From Arenimonas metalli CF5-1 (GTDB lineage Bacteria; Pseudomonadota; Gammaproteobacteria; Xanthomonadales; Xanthomonadaceae): 37,486 bases of DNA. The notes under the pieces are model-generated. The model did not search any database and was not told the DNA's origin. It saw nothing but the letters and a program-made list of their open reading frames with translations. Below are positions 17,832-28,713 of this stretch, piece by piece. Location of the stretch: the NCBI RefSeq assembly GCF_000747155.1, contig NZ_AVCK01000027.1, positions 1 to 37,486 of the forward strand. Reading direction: 5' to 3'. Both the position numbers and the translations under genes were made by a program. Each line of letters starts with the position of its first letter. The stretch's first letter is position 1.

Positions 17832-17851
17832 CCCCGGCGGCCCCGCCGGGG
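17832..17851 (+). terminator. GC hairpin between aroQ and accB
   Basis: CCCCGGCGG and CCGCCGGGG are perfect 9-bp arms around CC, beginning 2 nt after the aroQ stop. With a realistic loop the stem is 7 bp. No T-run follows. It may partly terminate aroQ transcripts or stabilise their ends. Confidence 0.4.
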
Positions 17852-17898
17852 CCGCCCGCAAGAAACCCACCCACTACCAACGACGAGACGAGGCCTTC

Positions 17899-18372
17899 AT
17901 GGACCTTCGCAAGATCAAGAAACTCATCGACCTGCTCGAGGAATCCAACCTTTCCGAGATCGAGATCAAGGAAGGCGAGGAATCGGTGCGCCTGGCGCGC
18001 CACGCCACCGGCACCTACGTCGCCGCCGCGCCCGCGCCGGTGGCCGCCCACGCCGAGGCCCCGCGCCCGGCGCCGGCCGCCCCCGCCGCCACGATCTCGG
18101 CCGAGGCCGTGGGCAAGTCCACCAAGGACATCCCCGAGGGCCACACCGTGCGTTCGCCGATGGTCGGCACCTATTACGAGTCGCCGAGCCCGGACAAGCC
18201 GCCGTTCGTGAAGGTCGGCCAGACCGTCAAGCAGGGCGAGACGCTGGGCATCATCGAGGCCATGAAGATGTTCAACCCGATCGAGGCCGAGGTGTCCGGC
18301 ACCGTGACGGCCGTGCTGGTCAAGAACGGCCAGCCGATCGAATTCGACGAGCCCATGTTCGTCATCAGCTGA
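17899..18372 (+). CDS. accB: Acetyl-CoA carboxylase biotin carboxyl carrier protein
   Basis: BCCP carries the biotin that shuttles CO2 from biotin carboxylase to the carboxyltransferase in the first step of fatty acid synthesis. It has 157 residues. An N-terminal dimerisation segment ([20 protein letters not shown]) is followed by an Ala/Pro-rich flexible linker (about 38-75) and the biotinyl domain. The biotinylation site is EAMKMFNP with K123. A typical thumb segment ([17 protein letters not shown]) is present. The gene is followed by accC after 11 nt, the usual accBC operon. Confidence 0.97.
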   Translation: MDLRKIKKLIDLLEESNLSEIEIKEGEESVRLARHATGTYVAAAPAPVAAHAEAPRPAPAAPAATISAEAVGKSTKDIPEGHTVRSPMVGTYYESPSPDKPPFVKVGQTVKQGETLGIIEAMKMFNPIEAEVSGTVTAVLVKNGQPIEFDEPMFVIS

Positions 18373-18383
18373 AGGCGCCTCCC

Positions 18384-19751
<1,368 letters not shown>

Positions 19752-19772
19752 GTCCGGCGCTTCGCGCCTGAA

Positions 19773-19794
19773 CGCCGGCGAAACCACGCCGGCG
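19773..19794 (+). other. Hairpin of palindromic octamers after accC
   Basis: CGCCGGCG, AAACCA, CGCCGGCG. Each octamer is itself palindromic, so the pair is both a direct and an inverted repeat. It lies 21 nt after accC without a T-run. A smaller GGCGC-TTC-GCGCC hairpin precedes it. Possible transcript end. Confidence 0.35.
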
Positions 19795-19892
19795 GACGAA
19801 CGAATTCTTGACACGGCCCACGCGCCGTTCGAAGACGATGCCGCCTCGATGACCGGGGGAGGGCCGCGGTCGGGAACGGGCGCGAGGCTTCC

Positions 19893-21533
19893 TTGTCGGA
19901 TTCCACGGTTTCCACTGCGCCACGCGGCATCGGTGCCAATTCACTGACGGCGCTAGCCGCCGCGCTGCTGGCCCTGGCCTACAGCGCCAGCTTCTGGCGG
20001 CAATTGCTCGCCGCCGACCTGCCGGGTGGACTGCGCGGCGCGCTGTTCCTGCTGGCGGCGTTCGCGGTGGTGTTCGCGTTCAACGGCCTGCTGCTGTCGT
20101 TCGTGGCCTGGCGCGGGCTGCAGAAGCCGGCGCTGGCGCTGGTGCTGCTGCTCTCGGCCGGCGCGGCCTACTTCATGGATGGCTACGGCGCGGTGATCGA
20201 CCGGCACGCGCTGCAAAGCGTGCTCGAGACCGACCTGCGCGAAGGCAGCGAGTGGCTGTCGTGGTCGATGGCCGGCTACCTGCTCGTGCTCGGCGTGCTG
20301 CCGGTCCTGGCCTTGTGGAAGCTGCCGGTGCGCTATCGCCCGTGGCCGCGCGAGCTGGCGGGCCGCGCCGGCTTCATGATCGCGATGCTGGCGGTGATGG
20401 GCTTGGCGGTGCTGCCGTTCTCGCGCGAGTTCTCGTCCACCGCGCGCAACCACGCGCAGCTTCGCCACCTGGCCACGCCGGCCAATCTGTTCAACGCCGT
20501 GCGCGGCTACGCCAAGCACGCCGCGCCCGGTGCGCCGGTGGTGGTGGAACCGCTGGGTACCGACGCCCACGGCGGCAGCCGCTACGGCGTGCGCAAACCG
20601 GTGCTGATGGTGATCGTGGTGGGCGAATCGGCCCGCGCCGACAGCTTCAGCCTGGCCGGCTACCCGCGCCAGACCAACCCCGAGCTGGCGAAGATCGCGC
20701 CGGTGTTCTTCCCGAACGTGAGTTCCTGCGGCACCAACACCGCGACCTCGCTGCCCTGCATGTTCTCCGACCTTGGCCGCGCGCGGTACGAGGAAGCGGC
20801 GGCGCGCGGCCGCGAGAACCTGCTCGACGTGATCGCCCACGCCGGCCTGCAGGTGGAGTGGGAGGACAACAACACCGGCAGCAAGGGCGTGGCCGCGCGC
20901 CAGCGCGAGGAGTCGATGGCGAAGCTGGCGGCCGCCGCGCCCTGCGACGCCGACGGCTGCCTGGACGAGCGACTGGTCGAACACCTGCGCGACGAGCTGG
21001 CGGCGCCGGGCACGGAAGACAAGGTGTTCGTGCTGCACCAGATCGGCAGCCACGGCCCGGCCTACTTCAAGCGCTACCCGAAGCAGTTCGAGCGCTTCAC
21101 GCCCACCTGCCAAAGCGTCGCGCTGCAGGACTGCACCACCGAGCAGATCCGCAACAGCTACGACAACACCATCCTCTACACCGACCACGTGCTGGCGGCG
21201 CTGATCCGCCTGCTCGAACACGAGGCCGGCGACCGTGCCCCGGCGCTGCTGTACCTGTCCGACCACGGCGAATCCACCGGCGAACACGGCCTCTACCTGC
21301 ATGGCGCGCCCTACGCGCTGGCGCCCGGCGAACAGACCCACGTGCCGATGCTGCTCTGGACCTCGCCCGCCTTCCAGCGCTGGCGCGGCCTCGACAGCGG
21401 CTGCGTGCAGGCCCGCCGAAGCGACCCGCTCAGCCACGACCATCTCTTCCACACCGTGCTGGGCCTGCTCGACCTGCAGACCACGGTTTACGAACCAAAG
21501 CTCGACGCCCTGGCCGGCTGCGCACCGGCCTGA
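19893..21533 (+). CDS. eptA: Phosphoethanolamine transferase, EptA/lipid A family
   Basis: This inner-membrane enzyme moves phosphoethanolamine from phosphatidylethanolamine to lipid A or a core sugar on the periplasmic side. It has 546 residues, the family length. Five N-terminal membrane segments (about 15-180) precede a sulfatase-fold domain. Metal and catalytic residues are in place: E245 (VVGESARAD), the nucleophile T283 in SCGTNTATSLPCMFS between paired C279 and C289, H387 (IGSHGP), D457-H458 (LYLSDHGEST) and H470 (YLHGAPY). The start is TTG at 19893 after GAGGC; no in-frame ATG or GTG precedes the first membrane segment closely. Such enzymes change surface charge and antimicrobial-peptide susceptibility; whether it acts on lipid A here is inferred. 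It is followed by two lipoprotein genes. Confidence 0.93.
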   Translation: MSDSTVSTAPRGIGANSLTALAAALLALAYSASFWRQLLAADLPGGLRGALFLLAAFAVVFAFNGLLLSFVAWRGLQKPALALVLLLSAGAAYFMDGYGAVIDRHALQSVLETDLREGSEWLSWSMAGYLLVLGVLPVLALWKLPVRYRPWPRELAGRAGFMIAMLAVMGLAVLPFSREFSSTARNHAQLRHLATPANLFNAVRGYAKHAAPGAPVVVEPLGTDAHGGSRYGVRKPVLMVIVVGESARADSFSLAGYPRQTNPELAKIAPVFFPNVSSCGTNTATSLPCMFSDLGRARYEEAAARGRENLLDVIAHAGLQVEWEDNNTGSKGVAARQREESMAKLAAAAPCDADGCLDERLVEHLRDELAAPGTEDKVFVLHQIGSHGPAYFKRYPKQFERFTPTCQSVALQDCTTEQIRNSYDNTILYTDHVLAALIRLLEHEAGDRAPALLYLSDHGESTGEHGLYLHGAPYALAPGEQTHVPMLLWTSPAFQRWRGLDSGCVQARRSDPLSHDHLFHTVLGLLDLQTTVYEPKLDALAGCAPA

Positions 21534-21617
21534 GGGCGCATTTGCGACAACTTCTGATGGCGAAACCCGCAACGGGCCGGTACGGTTGAAGCCCCCGCCG
21601 GCACTGGATCGCTCGCC

Positions 21618-22349
21618 TTGAGGCACGCACGCCCGCTTGCCCTTTCTGCTCTTGCCATCGCCCTGCTTCCGGGCTGCGACATCCTCGAAAAGATCCCGCG
21701 GACGCCGGAGGATTTCGCCCGGGCGGCGAGTCCATTCGGCGCCGCCACGCGCGAGCTGCTGGAGGATTCGCCCGAGGGCAAGGTCTACCGCATCATGATC
21801 GAGTCCAAGCGCACTGCATCCTGGGCGCAGGCGGACTTCGCGATGTGGCAGGATCTGCGCAGCTCCTGTCCCGACGGGGCACAGCACGAGAATCTGTCCA
21901 CGGAGCCCGCCACGGACGGTGCCCATGAGAGTAGCCAGCAAGAGCATCCGGCCGGCACCCACTTCATCCGAACCTTCCGATGTGCGCCAAAGCCTGCCTA
22001 TCAGTTTGAGTTCGAATCCCGCCTGCCCCATGAGCAAGCGGTCGAGCAGATGACACGGCGGCTGCGGGAGGCCGCGCCCGACTCGAAGGGCGGGCGGGTC
22101 GTGGTGCCGATCCTGGATTCATCGACAGACACCAAGTTCGATCAGATCGAAGGTTTTCTGGGTGGGCTGGTCCACAGCATGCTGAACAAGTGCCCCACAG
22201 GCGTGGTCGTCAGCCATCCTGTGATCGGGTTGTTCCCGCCGTCCGACGAAGCATCCGATCTCAGTCAGCCACTCGGCTACTTTGCCTACATCGTCGAATG
22301 CACCGGCAACGCACCCGCCACTGCGGCGGCCCCGATCCCGGGCAAGTGA
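21618..22349 (+). CDS. Putative lipoprotein, copy A of a tandem pair
   Basis: A 243-residue lipoprotein of unknown function. TTG at 21618 opens a lipoprotein signal (LSALAIALLPGC, lipidated C20). Asp follows at +2, which in E. coli favours inner-membrane retention. The mature protein has KIPRTPEDFARAASPFG, then GKVYRIMIES, CPDG, EHPAGTHFIRTFRCAPKP and a C-terminal YIVEC. Four cysteines besides C20 are shared with copy B and may form two disulfides. The two proteins are about 45% identical by eye. The gene lies 84 nt after eptA and 65 nt before copy B. Its G+C is visibly lower than in neighbouring genes, with less biased third positions. I recognise no named domain. Confidence 0.8.
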   Translation: MRHARPLALSALAIALLPGCDILEKIPRTPEDFARAASPFGAATRELLEDSPEGKVYRIMIESKRTASWAQADFAMWQDLRSSCPDGAQHENLSTEPATDGAHESSQQEHPAGTHFIRTFRCAPKPAYQFEFESRLPHEQAVEQMTRRLREAAPDSKGGRVVVPILDSSTDTKFDQIEGFLGGLVHSMLNKCPTGVVVSHPVIGLFPPSDEASDLSQPLGYFAYIVECTGNAPATAAAPIPGK

Positions 22350-22414
22350 CTGCCACGCTGGCATCGCCCGGTTGCCGGCGATAAGGTACCGGGAACCCTC
22401 CCCGGAGCCTGACC

Positions 22415-23143
22415 TTGCGGAACGCGAGCCGAATTTTCCTTGCCATCGCCGTCGCCTTGTCGCTCTCCGGCTGCGACATCGCCCAGGACATCCCGCTCAC
22501 GCCCGAAGAGGCGCGGAAGGTGGCCAGTCCGTTCGGCATGGCAACGCGCGAGCTGGTTGAGGATTCGACCGAGGGCAAGGTCTACCGCGTCATGGTGGAA
22601 TCCCGACGGCCAGCCAGCTGGGGGGATGCGACCGGGGCGATGTGGGAGGCGGAGCGCCGCGTTTGTCCCGACGGCGAGCGCTATCAGTACCTCACCGAGG
22701 AGCCTGCCAAAGGGCAGACCGAGGAGGATGTGACGAGAGAACACCCCGCGGGCACCCTTTTCGTGCGCACACTGCGCTGCGCACCGAAACCACCCTACGA
22801 GTTCGAGTTCGAGCGCCCACTATCGGCGAATGAAGCTTATGGCCGCATGGTCCGTCGATTGGTCGACGCGGCGCCCGACACGACAGGCGAAAAGGTGGTT
22901 CAACCGATAGTTCCGTCCGAGGTCCTGCCCAAGTACCGGGCGATAGAACAGTCATACGGCACGTCCGTCCACCAGCACCTGCCCCAATGCGCCTCGGGCG
23001 TACAGGTCAGGCATCCACAAATCGGCATGTACCCGCCCGACAGCGTGCCCGCGGGCCCAAACCACATCGCGGGCTACGTCGCCTTCATCATTGAATGCAT
23101 CGACCCCACAGAAACCGCGGCAGCGGCCACTCCGGACGCCTGA
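22415..23143 (+). CDS. Putative lipoprotein, copy B of a tandem pair
   Basis: A 242-residue paralogue of the preceding gene, again starting with TTG (22415), here after GGAGCCTGACC. Its lipobox is LSLSGC with C20 followed by Asp. Shared blocks with copy A include [52 protein letters not shown] and IIEC, with all four extra cysteines kept. DNA conservation is strongest around the GAGGGCAAGGTCTACCGC stretch. Composition is again less GC-rich than flanking housekeeping genes, suggesting transfer or relaxed selection before or after duplication. prmA follows in the same direction after 46 nt. No function is assigned. Confidence 0.8.
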   Translation: MRNASRIFLAIAVALSLSGCDIAQDIPLTPEEARKVASPFGMATRELVEDSTEGKVYRVMVESRRPASWGDATGAMWEAERRVCPDGERYQYLTEEPAKGQTEEDVTREHPAGTLFVRTLRCAPKPPYEFEFERPLSANEAYGRMVRRLVDAAPDTTGEKVVQPIVPSEVLPKYRAIEQSYGTSVHQHLPQCASGVQVRHPQIGMYPPDSVPAGPNHIAGYVAFIIECIDPTETAAAATPDA

Positions 23144-23189
23144 GCCCCGGCAGTGCGACAATGGCGGCCCCGCCGACCGCCGCCCCGCC

Positions 23190-24092
23190 ATGCCCTTCCT
23201 CGAACTCTCCCTGCGCGTCCGCGCCGAAGACGAACACCGCGCCGAGAATGCGCTGATGGACCTGGGCGCGCTGTCGGTGACGCTGATGGACGCCGACGCC
23301 GCCACGCCGAACGAGAAGGCCGTGCTTGAGCCCGGCGTGGGCGAGACGCCGCTGTGGCCGGAGATCACGCTGCTGGCGCTGTTCCCGGGCGACACCGTGG
23401 CCGAGCTGGTGCTGCACGCGCTCGAATCCTTCGACGATGCGATCGACCTGTCCCAGGCCGACTTCCGCGAAGTGGCCGACCAGGACTGGGAGCGCGCGTG
23501 GATGGACCAGTACGTGCCGCTGAGCTTCGGCACGCGCACCTGGATCGTGCCCTGGAACATGGACCCGCCGCCGGAAGCGCGCGACGGCGTGATCGTGCGC
23601 CTCGACCCGGGCCTGGCTTTCGGCTCGGGCACGCACCCGACCACGTCGCTGTGCCTGCAGTGGCTCGATTCGCTGGTGCTGCGCGACAAGGTGGTGCTCG
23701 ATTTCGGCTGCGGTTCCGGCATCCTCGCGCTGGCCGCGCTAAAGCTGGGCGCCAAGGCCGCGGTCGGCGTGGACAACGACCCGCAGGCCCTGGCCGCCAC
23801 CGCCGACAACGCCGAGCGCAACGGCGTCGGCGACCTGCTCACCGTGTATTCGCCCGAAGACGAACCGGCCGCCACGTATCCCGTGGTCGTCGCCAACATC
23901 CTCGCCTCCGCGCTCGATGCCCTGGCCGAAACCCTCGCCTCGCGCGTCGCGCCCGGCGGCGTGATCGCGCTGTCCGGCATCCTGCACGGGCAGGAAGGCG
24001 CGCTGTTGGAACGCTATGCCCCGTGGTTCGAGGCACTCGAGGCCGTGCAGGAAGGCGACTGGATGCGAATCACCGGTACCCGCAGGGGTTAG
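23190..24092 (+). CDS. prmA: Ribosomal protein L11 methyltransferase
   Basis: PrmA trimethylates ribosomal protein L11. With the ATG at 23190 it has 300 residues, near the E. coli length of 293, and the typical start [10 protein letters not shown]. An N-terminal substrate-recognition domain with [16 protein letters not shown] leads into the Rossmann methyltransferase domain. Motifs include [18 protein letters not shown], the SAM loop [20 protein letters not shown], the acidic [10 protein letters not shown], and [11 protein letters not shown] -10-like GACAAT lies upstream at 23156-23161. The following DUF3426 gene and fis often accompany prmA in related genomes (recalled). Confidence 0.96.
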   Translation: MPFLELSLRVRAEDEHRAENALMDLGALSVTLMDADAATPNEKAVLEPGVGETPLWPEITLLALFPGDTVAELVLHALESFDDAIDLSQADFREVADQDWERAWMDQYVPLSFGTRTWIVPWNMDPPPEARDGVIVRLDPGLAFGSGTHPTTSLCLQWLDSLVLRDKVVLDFGCGSGILALAALKLGAKAAVGVDNDPQALAATADNAERNGVGDLLTVYSPEDEPAATYPVVVANILASALDALAETLASRVAPGGVIALSGILHGQEGALLERYAPWFEALEAVQEGDWMRITGTRRG

Positions 24093-24143
24093 CGGCGGGC
24101 GAACGCCTGCATTCCGCCCGGCCAAGCCCGCTATCATTCCCGC

Positions 24144-24665
24144 ATGCCTCCCCGCGCCCCCCGCTTCGCCACCGCCGACGACACCGCGCCCACCGTCCGC
24201 CGCCTGCCCTGGGGCTGGGCCGGGCTGGTCGTCGCGCTGGGCGTGCTGCTGTTGCTGCAGCTGGTGCTGGCCGACCGCGCGCGCCTGGCCGGCGACGCCA
24301 ACTGGCGGCCACGGCTCGAGCTCGCCTGCGGCGTGCTCGGCTGCGACCTGCCGCCCTGGCATGCGCCCGACGATTTCCGCGTCACCACCCGCGAAGTGCA
24401 GCCGCACCCGACGGTGCCCGGCGTGCTGCTGATCACCGCCAGCTTCCGCAACGACGCCCGCTGGGCGCAGGCCTGGCCGGTGCTGGAGATCGCGCTGCAG
24501 GACCTCGATGGCCAGGCCCTGGGCCTGCGCCGGTTCCAGCCGGTGGAGTACCTGGGTAGCCCGCCGGCCTCGCCGCTGATCGCGCCGGGCCAGTCGGCCA
24601 GCGCTACCCTCGAGATCCTGGACCCGGGCAAGCGCGCCGTCGCCTTCACGTTCGACTTTCACTGA
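24144..24665 (+). CDS. DUF3426-like membrane protein
   Basis: A 173-residue protein with one membrane segment (GLVVALGVLLLLQLVLADRA, about 28-47) and a C-terminal domain of the DUF3426 type: two cysteines in ELACGVLGCDLPPW, then a beta-rich part with ITASFRNDARWAQAWPVLEI and a terminal AFTFDFH. Full-length DUF3426 proteins usually begin with a zinc-ribbon (MJ0042) motif; none is present in this shorter form. It lies between prmA and fis. Function unknown. Confidence 0.8.
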   Translation: MPPRAPRFATADDTAPTVRRLPWGWAGLVVALGVLLLLQLVLADRARLAGDANWRPRLELACGVLGCDLPPWHAPDDFRVTTREVQPHPTVPGVLLITASFRNDARWAQAWPVLEIALQDLDGQALGLRRFQPVEYLGSPPASPLIAPGQSASATLEILDPGKRAVAFTFDFH

Positions 24666-24794
24666 ATCGCCCGCCCGGACCCTGTCCTGAAGTACGGGTC
24701 GCACCGCGTTTTGGATTGACGTAGACTCCCTTCCCCCGTCGCCCACCGGCGGACCGCAAGGAAGCGGACGATTCCCCCACGGAGCTGCCTTCCA

Positions 24795-25073
24795 GTGAAT
24801 GCCTTGCCGGCCTCGCGCGCCGACTCCAACGCCGCCACCCCCAGCCACACCCCGCTGCGTGACCATGTCGCGCGCTCGGTGCGCCGCTACCTGCACGACA
24901 TCAACGGCTGCGAGATCGACGATCTCTACGAAGTCGTGCTGCGCGAAATCGAAGCCCCGCTGTTCGCCGAAGTCCTGCGCCACTGCGACGGCAACCAGAG
25001 CCGCGCCGCCGCCATGCTCGGCCTCAATCGCGCCACCCTCCGCAAGAAACTCAAGGCCTACGGCCTGGCCTGA
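24795..25073 (+). CDS. fis: Fis family DNA-binding protein
   Basis: Fis is a nucleoid-associated homodimer that bends DNA and activates growth-linked promoters. It has 92 residues, near the usual 98. An N-terminal arm is followed by the core [23 protein letters not shown] and a C-terminal helix-turn-helix, [20 protein letters not shown]. The start is GTG at 24795, 10 nt after GGAG; the ATG 4 nt later is in another frame. The final TGA is the first triplet of the inverted-repeat element that follows. Confidence 0.94.
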   Translation: MNALPASRADSNAATPSHTPLRDHVARSVRRYLHDINGCEIDDLYEVVLREIEAPLFAEVLRHCDGNQSRAAAMLGLNRATLRKKLKAYGLA

Positions 25074-25235
25074 AAAGCGTTTTTGGCCACGGATGAACAC
25101 TGATAAACACGGATAGAGCCCATTGGGTTTTGTTCTCTGGAAGCGCCTGCGCGACCGGGCATTGAGGAATTGCCTGCATTTACCGGCTCTTATCTGTGTT
25201 CATCTGTGTTCATCCGTGGCTAAAACCGCTCTTCA
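25071..25235. repeat. 165-bp inverted-repeat element between fis and purH
   Basis: The left arm (25071-25120) and the right arm (25185-25235) are inverted copies of about 50 bp. Over the outer 45 bases I count about 39 matches; a 1-nt gap then leads to GAGCC/GGCTC. Both arms contain decamer units of the form CACGGATGAA (three on the left). The 64-nt centre is only moderately GC-rich, unlike the host DNA, and is non-coding. The left end includes the fis stop codon and the right end reaches into the -35 zone of purH. It looks like a miniature mobile or REP-like element, or a very large terminator. No target-site duplication is evident. Confidence 0.75.
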
Positions 25236-25241
25236 CCCCGG

Positions 25242-25247
25242 TATAAT
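25242..25247 (+). promoter_or_regulatory. -10 box of purH
   Basis: A perfect TATAAT, 24 nt before the purH ATG. The -35 position (25219-25224, GCTAAA) is poor and falls inside the right arm of the inverted repeat, so the element may have reshaped this promoter. Confidence 0.65.
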
Positions 25248-25271
25248 CGCGGCTTCCCCACGAGGTGCCCG

Positions 25272-26840
25272 ATGACCGCCGAACGCCAACCCGTCCGCCG
25301 CGCGCTGCTTTCCGTTTCCGACAAGACCGGCGTGGTCGAACTGGCCCGCGGGCTGGCCGCGCTGGGCGTCGAGCTGCTCTCCACCGGCGGCACCGCCAAG
25401 GCGCTGCGCGAGGCCGGGCTGGCGGTGCGTGATGTCAGCGAAGTCACCGGATTCCCTGAAATCATGGACGGCCGGGTCAAGACCCTGCACCCGAAGATCC
25501 ACGGCGGCCTGCTCGGCCGCGAGGGCGTGGACGACGCGGTGATGGCCGAACACGGCATCGCGCCGATCGACCTGCTGGTGGTGAACCTCTACCCGTTCGC
25601 GCAGACGGTCGCCAAGCCCGGCTGCAGCTACGACGACGCCATCGAGAACATCGACATCGGCGGCCCGGCGATGCTGCGCGCCACCGCCAAGAACCACGCG
25701 CGCACCAGCGTGCTGGTCGATCCGTCCGATTACGACGCCTTCCTCGACGCGCTCAAGGCCGGCGGCAGCACCCCGGCGATGCGCCGCGCGTTCGCGGCCA
25801 AGGCGTACGCGCACACCGCCGCCTACGACGGCCAGATCGCGCAGTGGCTGTCGCCACGCGCCGAGGACCCGGCGCAGCCGGAAGCCTGGCCCAAGACCTT
25901 CCACGCTTCGCTGCAGCTGGCCTCGGCCCTGCGCTACGGCGAAAACCCGCACCAGCGCGGCGCGCTCTACGTCGAGGCCAACGCACCGCAGGGCATCGTC
26001 GCCACCGCGCGCTTCCTGCAGGGCAAGGAGCTGAGCTACAACAACCTGGCCGACGCCGACGCCGCGCTCGAATGCGTCAAGGCCTTCGACGCGCCCGCCT
26101 GCGTCATCGTCAAGCACGCCAACCCCTGCGGCGTCGCCGTGGCGGCCAACCTGATGGACGCCTACGACCGCGCCTTCGCTGTGGACCCGACCTCGGCCTT
26201 CGGCGGCATCATTGCCTTCAACCGCGAACTCGACGCCGCCACCGCCGCCGAGATCCTCAAGCGCCAGTTCGTCGAAGTGGTGATCGCGCCGTCGATCGCC
26301 GCCGACGCGCTGCCGCATTTCGCCAAGAAGGCCAATGTGCGGGTGCTGGCCTGCGGCGAGCTTCGCGTGGCGCCGGGCCTGGAATACAAGCGCATCGCCG
26401 GCGGCCTGCTGGTGCAGGATGCCGACACCGACGCGCTCGGCGCCGCCGACCTGAAGATCGTCAGCAAGATCGCGCCCACCGACGCCCAGCTGCGCGACCT
26501 GCTGTTCGCGTGGAAGGTGGCGATGTACGTGAAGTCCAACGCCATCGTGTACGCGAAGGACCTGCAGACGGTGGGCATCGGCGCCGGCCAGATGAGCCGC
26601 GTGGTCAGCGCGAAGATCGCCGGACTCAAGGCCGAGGAAGCCGGGCTGGTGGTGCCGGGCTCGGTGATGGCCTCCGACGCCTTCTTCCCGTTCCGCGACG
26701 GCATCGATGCCGCCGCGGCCGCCGGCATCGCCGCGGTGATCCAGCCGGGCGGCTCGATGCGCGACGGCGAAGTCATCGCCGCCGCCGACGAGCACGGCAT
26801 GGCGATGGTGTTCACCGGCCGCCGCCACTTCCGCCACTGA
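25272..26840 (+). CDS. purH: Bifunctional AICAR transformylase/IMP cyclohydrolase
   Basis: PurH performs the last two steps of IMP synthesis. It has 522 residues, the canonical length. The N-terminal MGS-fold IMP cyclohydrolase (about 8-150) has [25 protein letters not shown] and [16 protein letters not shown]. The C-terminal transformylase has [44 protein letters not shown] with the catalytic Lys-His pair, and [14 protein letters not shown]. The ATG at 25272 follows GAGGTGCCCG. The downstream gene begins 9 nt after its stop. Confidence 0.98.
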   Translation: MTAERQPVRRALLSVSDKTGVVELARGLAALGVELLSTGGTAKALREAGLAVRDVSEVTGFPEIMDGRVKTLHPKIHGGLLGREGVDDAVMAEHGIAPIDLLVVNLYPFAQTVAKPGCSYDDAIENIDIGGPAMLRATAKNHARTSVLVDPSDYDAFLDALKAGGSTPAMRRAFAAKAYAHTAAYDGQIAQWLSPRAEDPAQPEAWPKTFHASLQLASALRYGENPHQRGALYVEANAPQGIVATARFLQGKELSYNNLADADAALECVKAFDAPACVIVKHANPCGVAVAANLMDAYDRAFAVDPTSAFGGIIAFNRELDAATAAEILKRQFVEVVIAPSIAADALPHFAKKANVRVLACGELRVAPGLEYKRIAGGLLVQDADTDALGAADLKIVSKIAPTDAQLRDLLFAWKVAMYVKSNAIVYAKDLQTVGIGAGQMSRVVSAKIAGLKAEEAGLVVPGSVMASDAFFPFRDGIDAAAAAGIAAVIQPGGSMRDGEVIAAADEHGMAMVFTGRRHFRH

Positions 26841-26849
26841 GGCCCCGCC

Positions 26850-27353
26850 ATGAAGACCGCCAGCCCGCCGCCCGCCTCCCCCGCTCCGCCGCCGGGACCG
26901 GCGCGGACCGGGTTGGCGCTGGGCCTGGCCGGCCTCGGGCTCGCGGTCATCGCCCTGCTGGTGTGGCTGGTCGTGCGCACGCCGGCCCCGGTGCTGCCGC
27001 CGGTCGATCCGGTGCACGCAATCGCCGCCGACCTCGTGCGCCAGCACAACGCCAGCCTCCCGCGCGACCTCGGCGATGGCCTGGTGCTGGAGCGCATGAG
27101 CGTCGAAGGCCGCACCGTGCTGATGATCCTGCGCAGCCAGGGCATGACCCTGGCCGAGGCGGCGCGCAACCCGGAGCTGTTCCAGCGCGTCCGCGAGGCG
27201 GAGCAGGCCCGGCTGCTGGCCTACTGCTCGGAGCGCGATTTCCGCCTCGTGCTGGACGAAGGCGTGGTGCTGACGCGCCGCTTCATCGACCGCGACGACC
27301 AGCGCTTCTTCGATGTCTCGCTGGCCGCGGCGGACTGCCGCCCGAACACCTGA
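26850..27353 (+). CDS. Unknown membrane-anchored protein between purH and purD
   Basis: A 167-residue protein. After a Pro-rich cytosolic N-terminus (about 1-20), one membrane segment ([21 protein letters not shown], minus its first residue, about 22-41) leads to a periplasmic domain of about 120 residues, with [20 protein letters not shown] and a C-terminal [16 protein letters not shown]...C pattern. The two cysteines, 33 residues apart, may form a disulfide. It starts 9 nt after purH and ends 28 nt before purD, so it is probably in their operon. I recognise no family and see no link to purine synthesis beyond location. Confidence 0.78.
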   Translation: MKTASPPPASPAPPPGPARTGLALGLAGLGLAVIALLVWLVVRTPAPVLPPVDPVHAIAADLVRQHNASLPRDLGDGLVLERMSVEGRTVLMILRSQGMTLAEAARNPELFQRVREAEQARLLAYCSERDFRLVLDEGVVLTRRFIDRDDQRFFDVSLAAADCRPNT

Positions 27354-27381
27354 CCGTCCGCAACGCTTCCGGAGTCCCTGC

Positions 27382-28671
27382 ATGAAAGTCCTCGTCATTG
27401 GTTCCGGCGGCCGCGAGCACGCCCTGGCCTGGAAGCTGGCGCAGTCGCCGCGCGTGAGCGAGGTGCTGGTCGCGCCCGGCAACGCCGGCACCGCCACCGA
27501 GGCGCGCTGCCGCAACGTGCCGGTGAAGGCCACCGACATCGACGCGCTGCTGCAGCTGGCCGCCGACGAGAACGTGGGCGTCACCGTGGTCGGCCCCGAG
27601 GCGCCGCTGGTGAAGGGCGTGGTCGATGCCTTCCGCGCCGCGGGCCGCCGCATCTTCGGGCCCACGGCCGCCGCCGCGCAGCTCGAGGGCAGCAAGGCCT
27701 ACGCCAAGGATTTCCTGGCGCGCCACCGCATCCCCACCGCCTACTACGGCGTGTTCGAGGACAGCGCACTGGCGCTGCAGCACGTGCGCGACCACGGCGC
27801 GCCGATCGTGATCAAGGCCGACGGCCTGGCCGCCGGCAAGGGCGTGGTGGTGGCGATGACCGTGGCCGAAGCCGAGGCCGCCATCATCGACATGCTCGAG
27901 GACGAAGCCTTCGGCGACGCCGGCGCGCGCGTGGTGATCGAGGAGTTCCTCGAGGGCGAGGAAGCCAGCTTCATCTCGATGGTGGACGGCCGCACCGCGC
28001 TGCCCATGGCCACCTCGCAGGACCACAAGCGCGTGGGCGACGGCGACACCGGCCCGAACACCGGCGGCATGGGTGCGTATTCGCCGGCGCCCGTCGTAAC
28101 GCCCGAAGTGCACGCCCGCGTGATGCGCGAAGTGGTGGAACCGACCGTGCGCGGCATGATCGCCGACGGCATCCCGTTCACCGGCTTCCTCTACGCCGGC
28201 CTGATGATCACGCCCGACGGCGCGCCCAAGGTGATCGAGTTCAACGTGCGCTTCGGCGACCCGGAAACGCAGCCCGTGATGCTGCGCCTGCGCAGCGACC
28301 TGCTCGACCTGGTGGAGGCCGCGATCGATGGCCGCCTCGACGACGTGCAGGCCGACTGGGACCCGCGCCCGAGCCTGGGCGTGGTGATGGCCGCCGAAAA
28401 CTACCCCGGCACGCCGCGCACCGGCGACGCCATCGCGGGGCTGGGCACCGACCCGGGCCGCGACGCCAAGGTCTTCCACGCCAGCACCGAGCTGCGCAAC
28501 GGCGTGGTGGTCACCACCGGCGGCCGCGTGCTCTGCGCCTGCGCGCTCGGCGACACCGTCGCACAGGCACAGCAGCGCGCCTACGCCGCCGCCGACAACA
28601 TCCACTGGGAAGGCGCCTTCTACCGCACCGACATCGGCTGGCGCGCCATCGAGCGCGAGCGCCACGGCTGA
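27382..28671 (+). CDS. purD: Phosphoribosylamine-glycine ligase (GAR synthetase)
   Basis: PurD joins glycine to phosphoribosylamine using ATP, the second step of purine synthesis. The ATG at 27382, after GGAG, gives 429 residues and the standard start [20 protein letters not shown]. The N-domain is followed by an ATP-grasp region ([18 protein letters not shown]), the signature [33 protein letters not shown] at the metal site, and the C-domain. An earlier in-frame start would overlap the previous gene and is rejected. Confidence 0.98.
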   Translation: MKVLVIGSGGREHALAWKLAQSPRVSEVLVAPGNAGTATEARCRNVPVKATDIDALLQLAADENVGVTVVGPEAPLVKGVVDAFRAAGRRIFGPTAAAAQLEGSKAYAKDFLARHRIPTAYYGVFEDSALALQHVRDHGAPIVIKADGLAAGKGVVVAMTVAEAEAAIIDMLEDEAFGDAGARVVIEEFLEGEEASFISMVDGRTALPMATSQDHKRVGDGDTGPNTGGMGAYSPAPVVTPEVHARVMREVVEPTVRGMIADGIPFTGFLYAGLMITPDGAPKVIEFNVRFGDPETQPVMLRLRSDLLDLVEAAIDGRLDDVQADWDPRPSLGVVMAAENYPGTPRTGDAIAGLGTDPGRDAKVFHASTELRNGVVVTTGGRVLCACALGDTVAQAQQRAYAAADNIHWEGAFYRTDIGWRAIERERHG

Positions 28672-28713
28672 TTGCAGGGGTCTGGTAGGCTGCGGGCAAT
28701 CTCCGGGGGACCC

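Noticed and set aside
19808..19836. Perfect TTGACA -35 hexamer before eptA
   Set aside because: At 16-18 nt spacing no acceptable -10 box follows (GAAGAC at 17), so I do not call a promoter.
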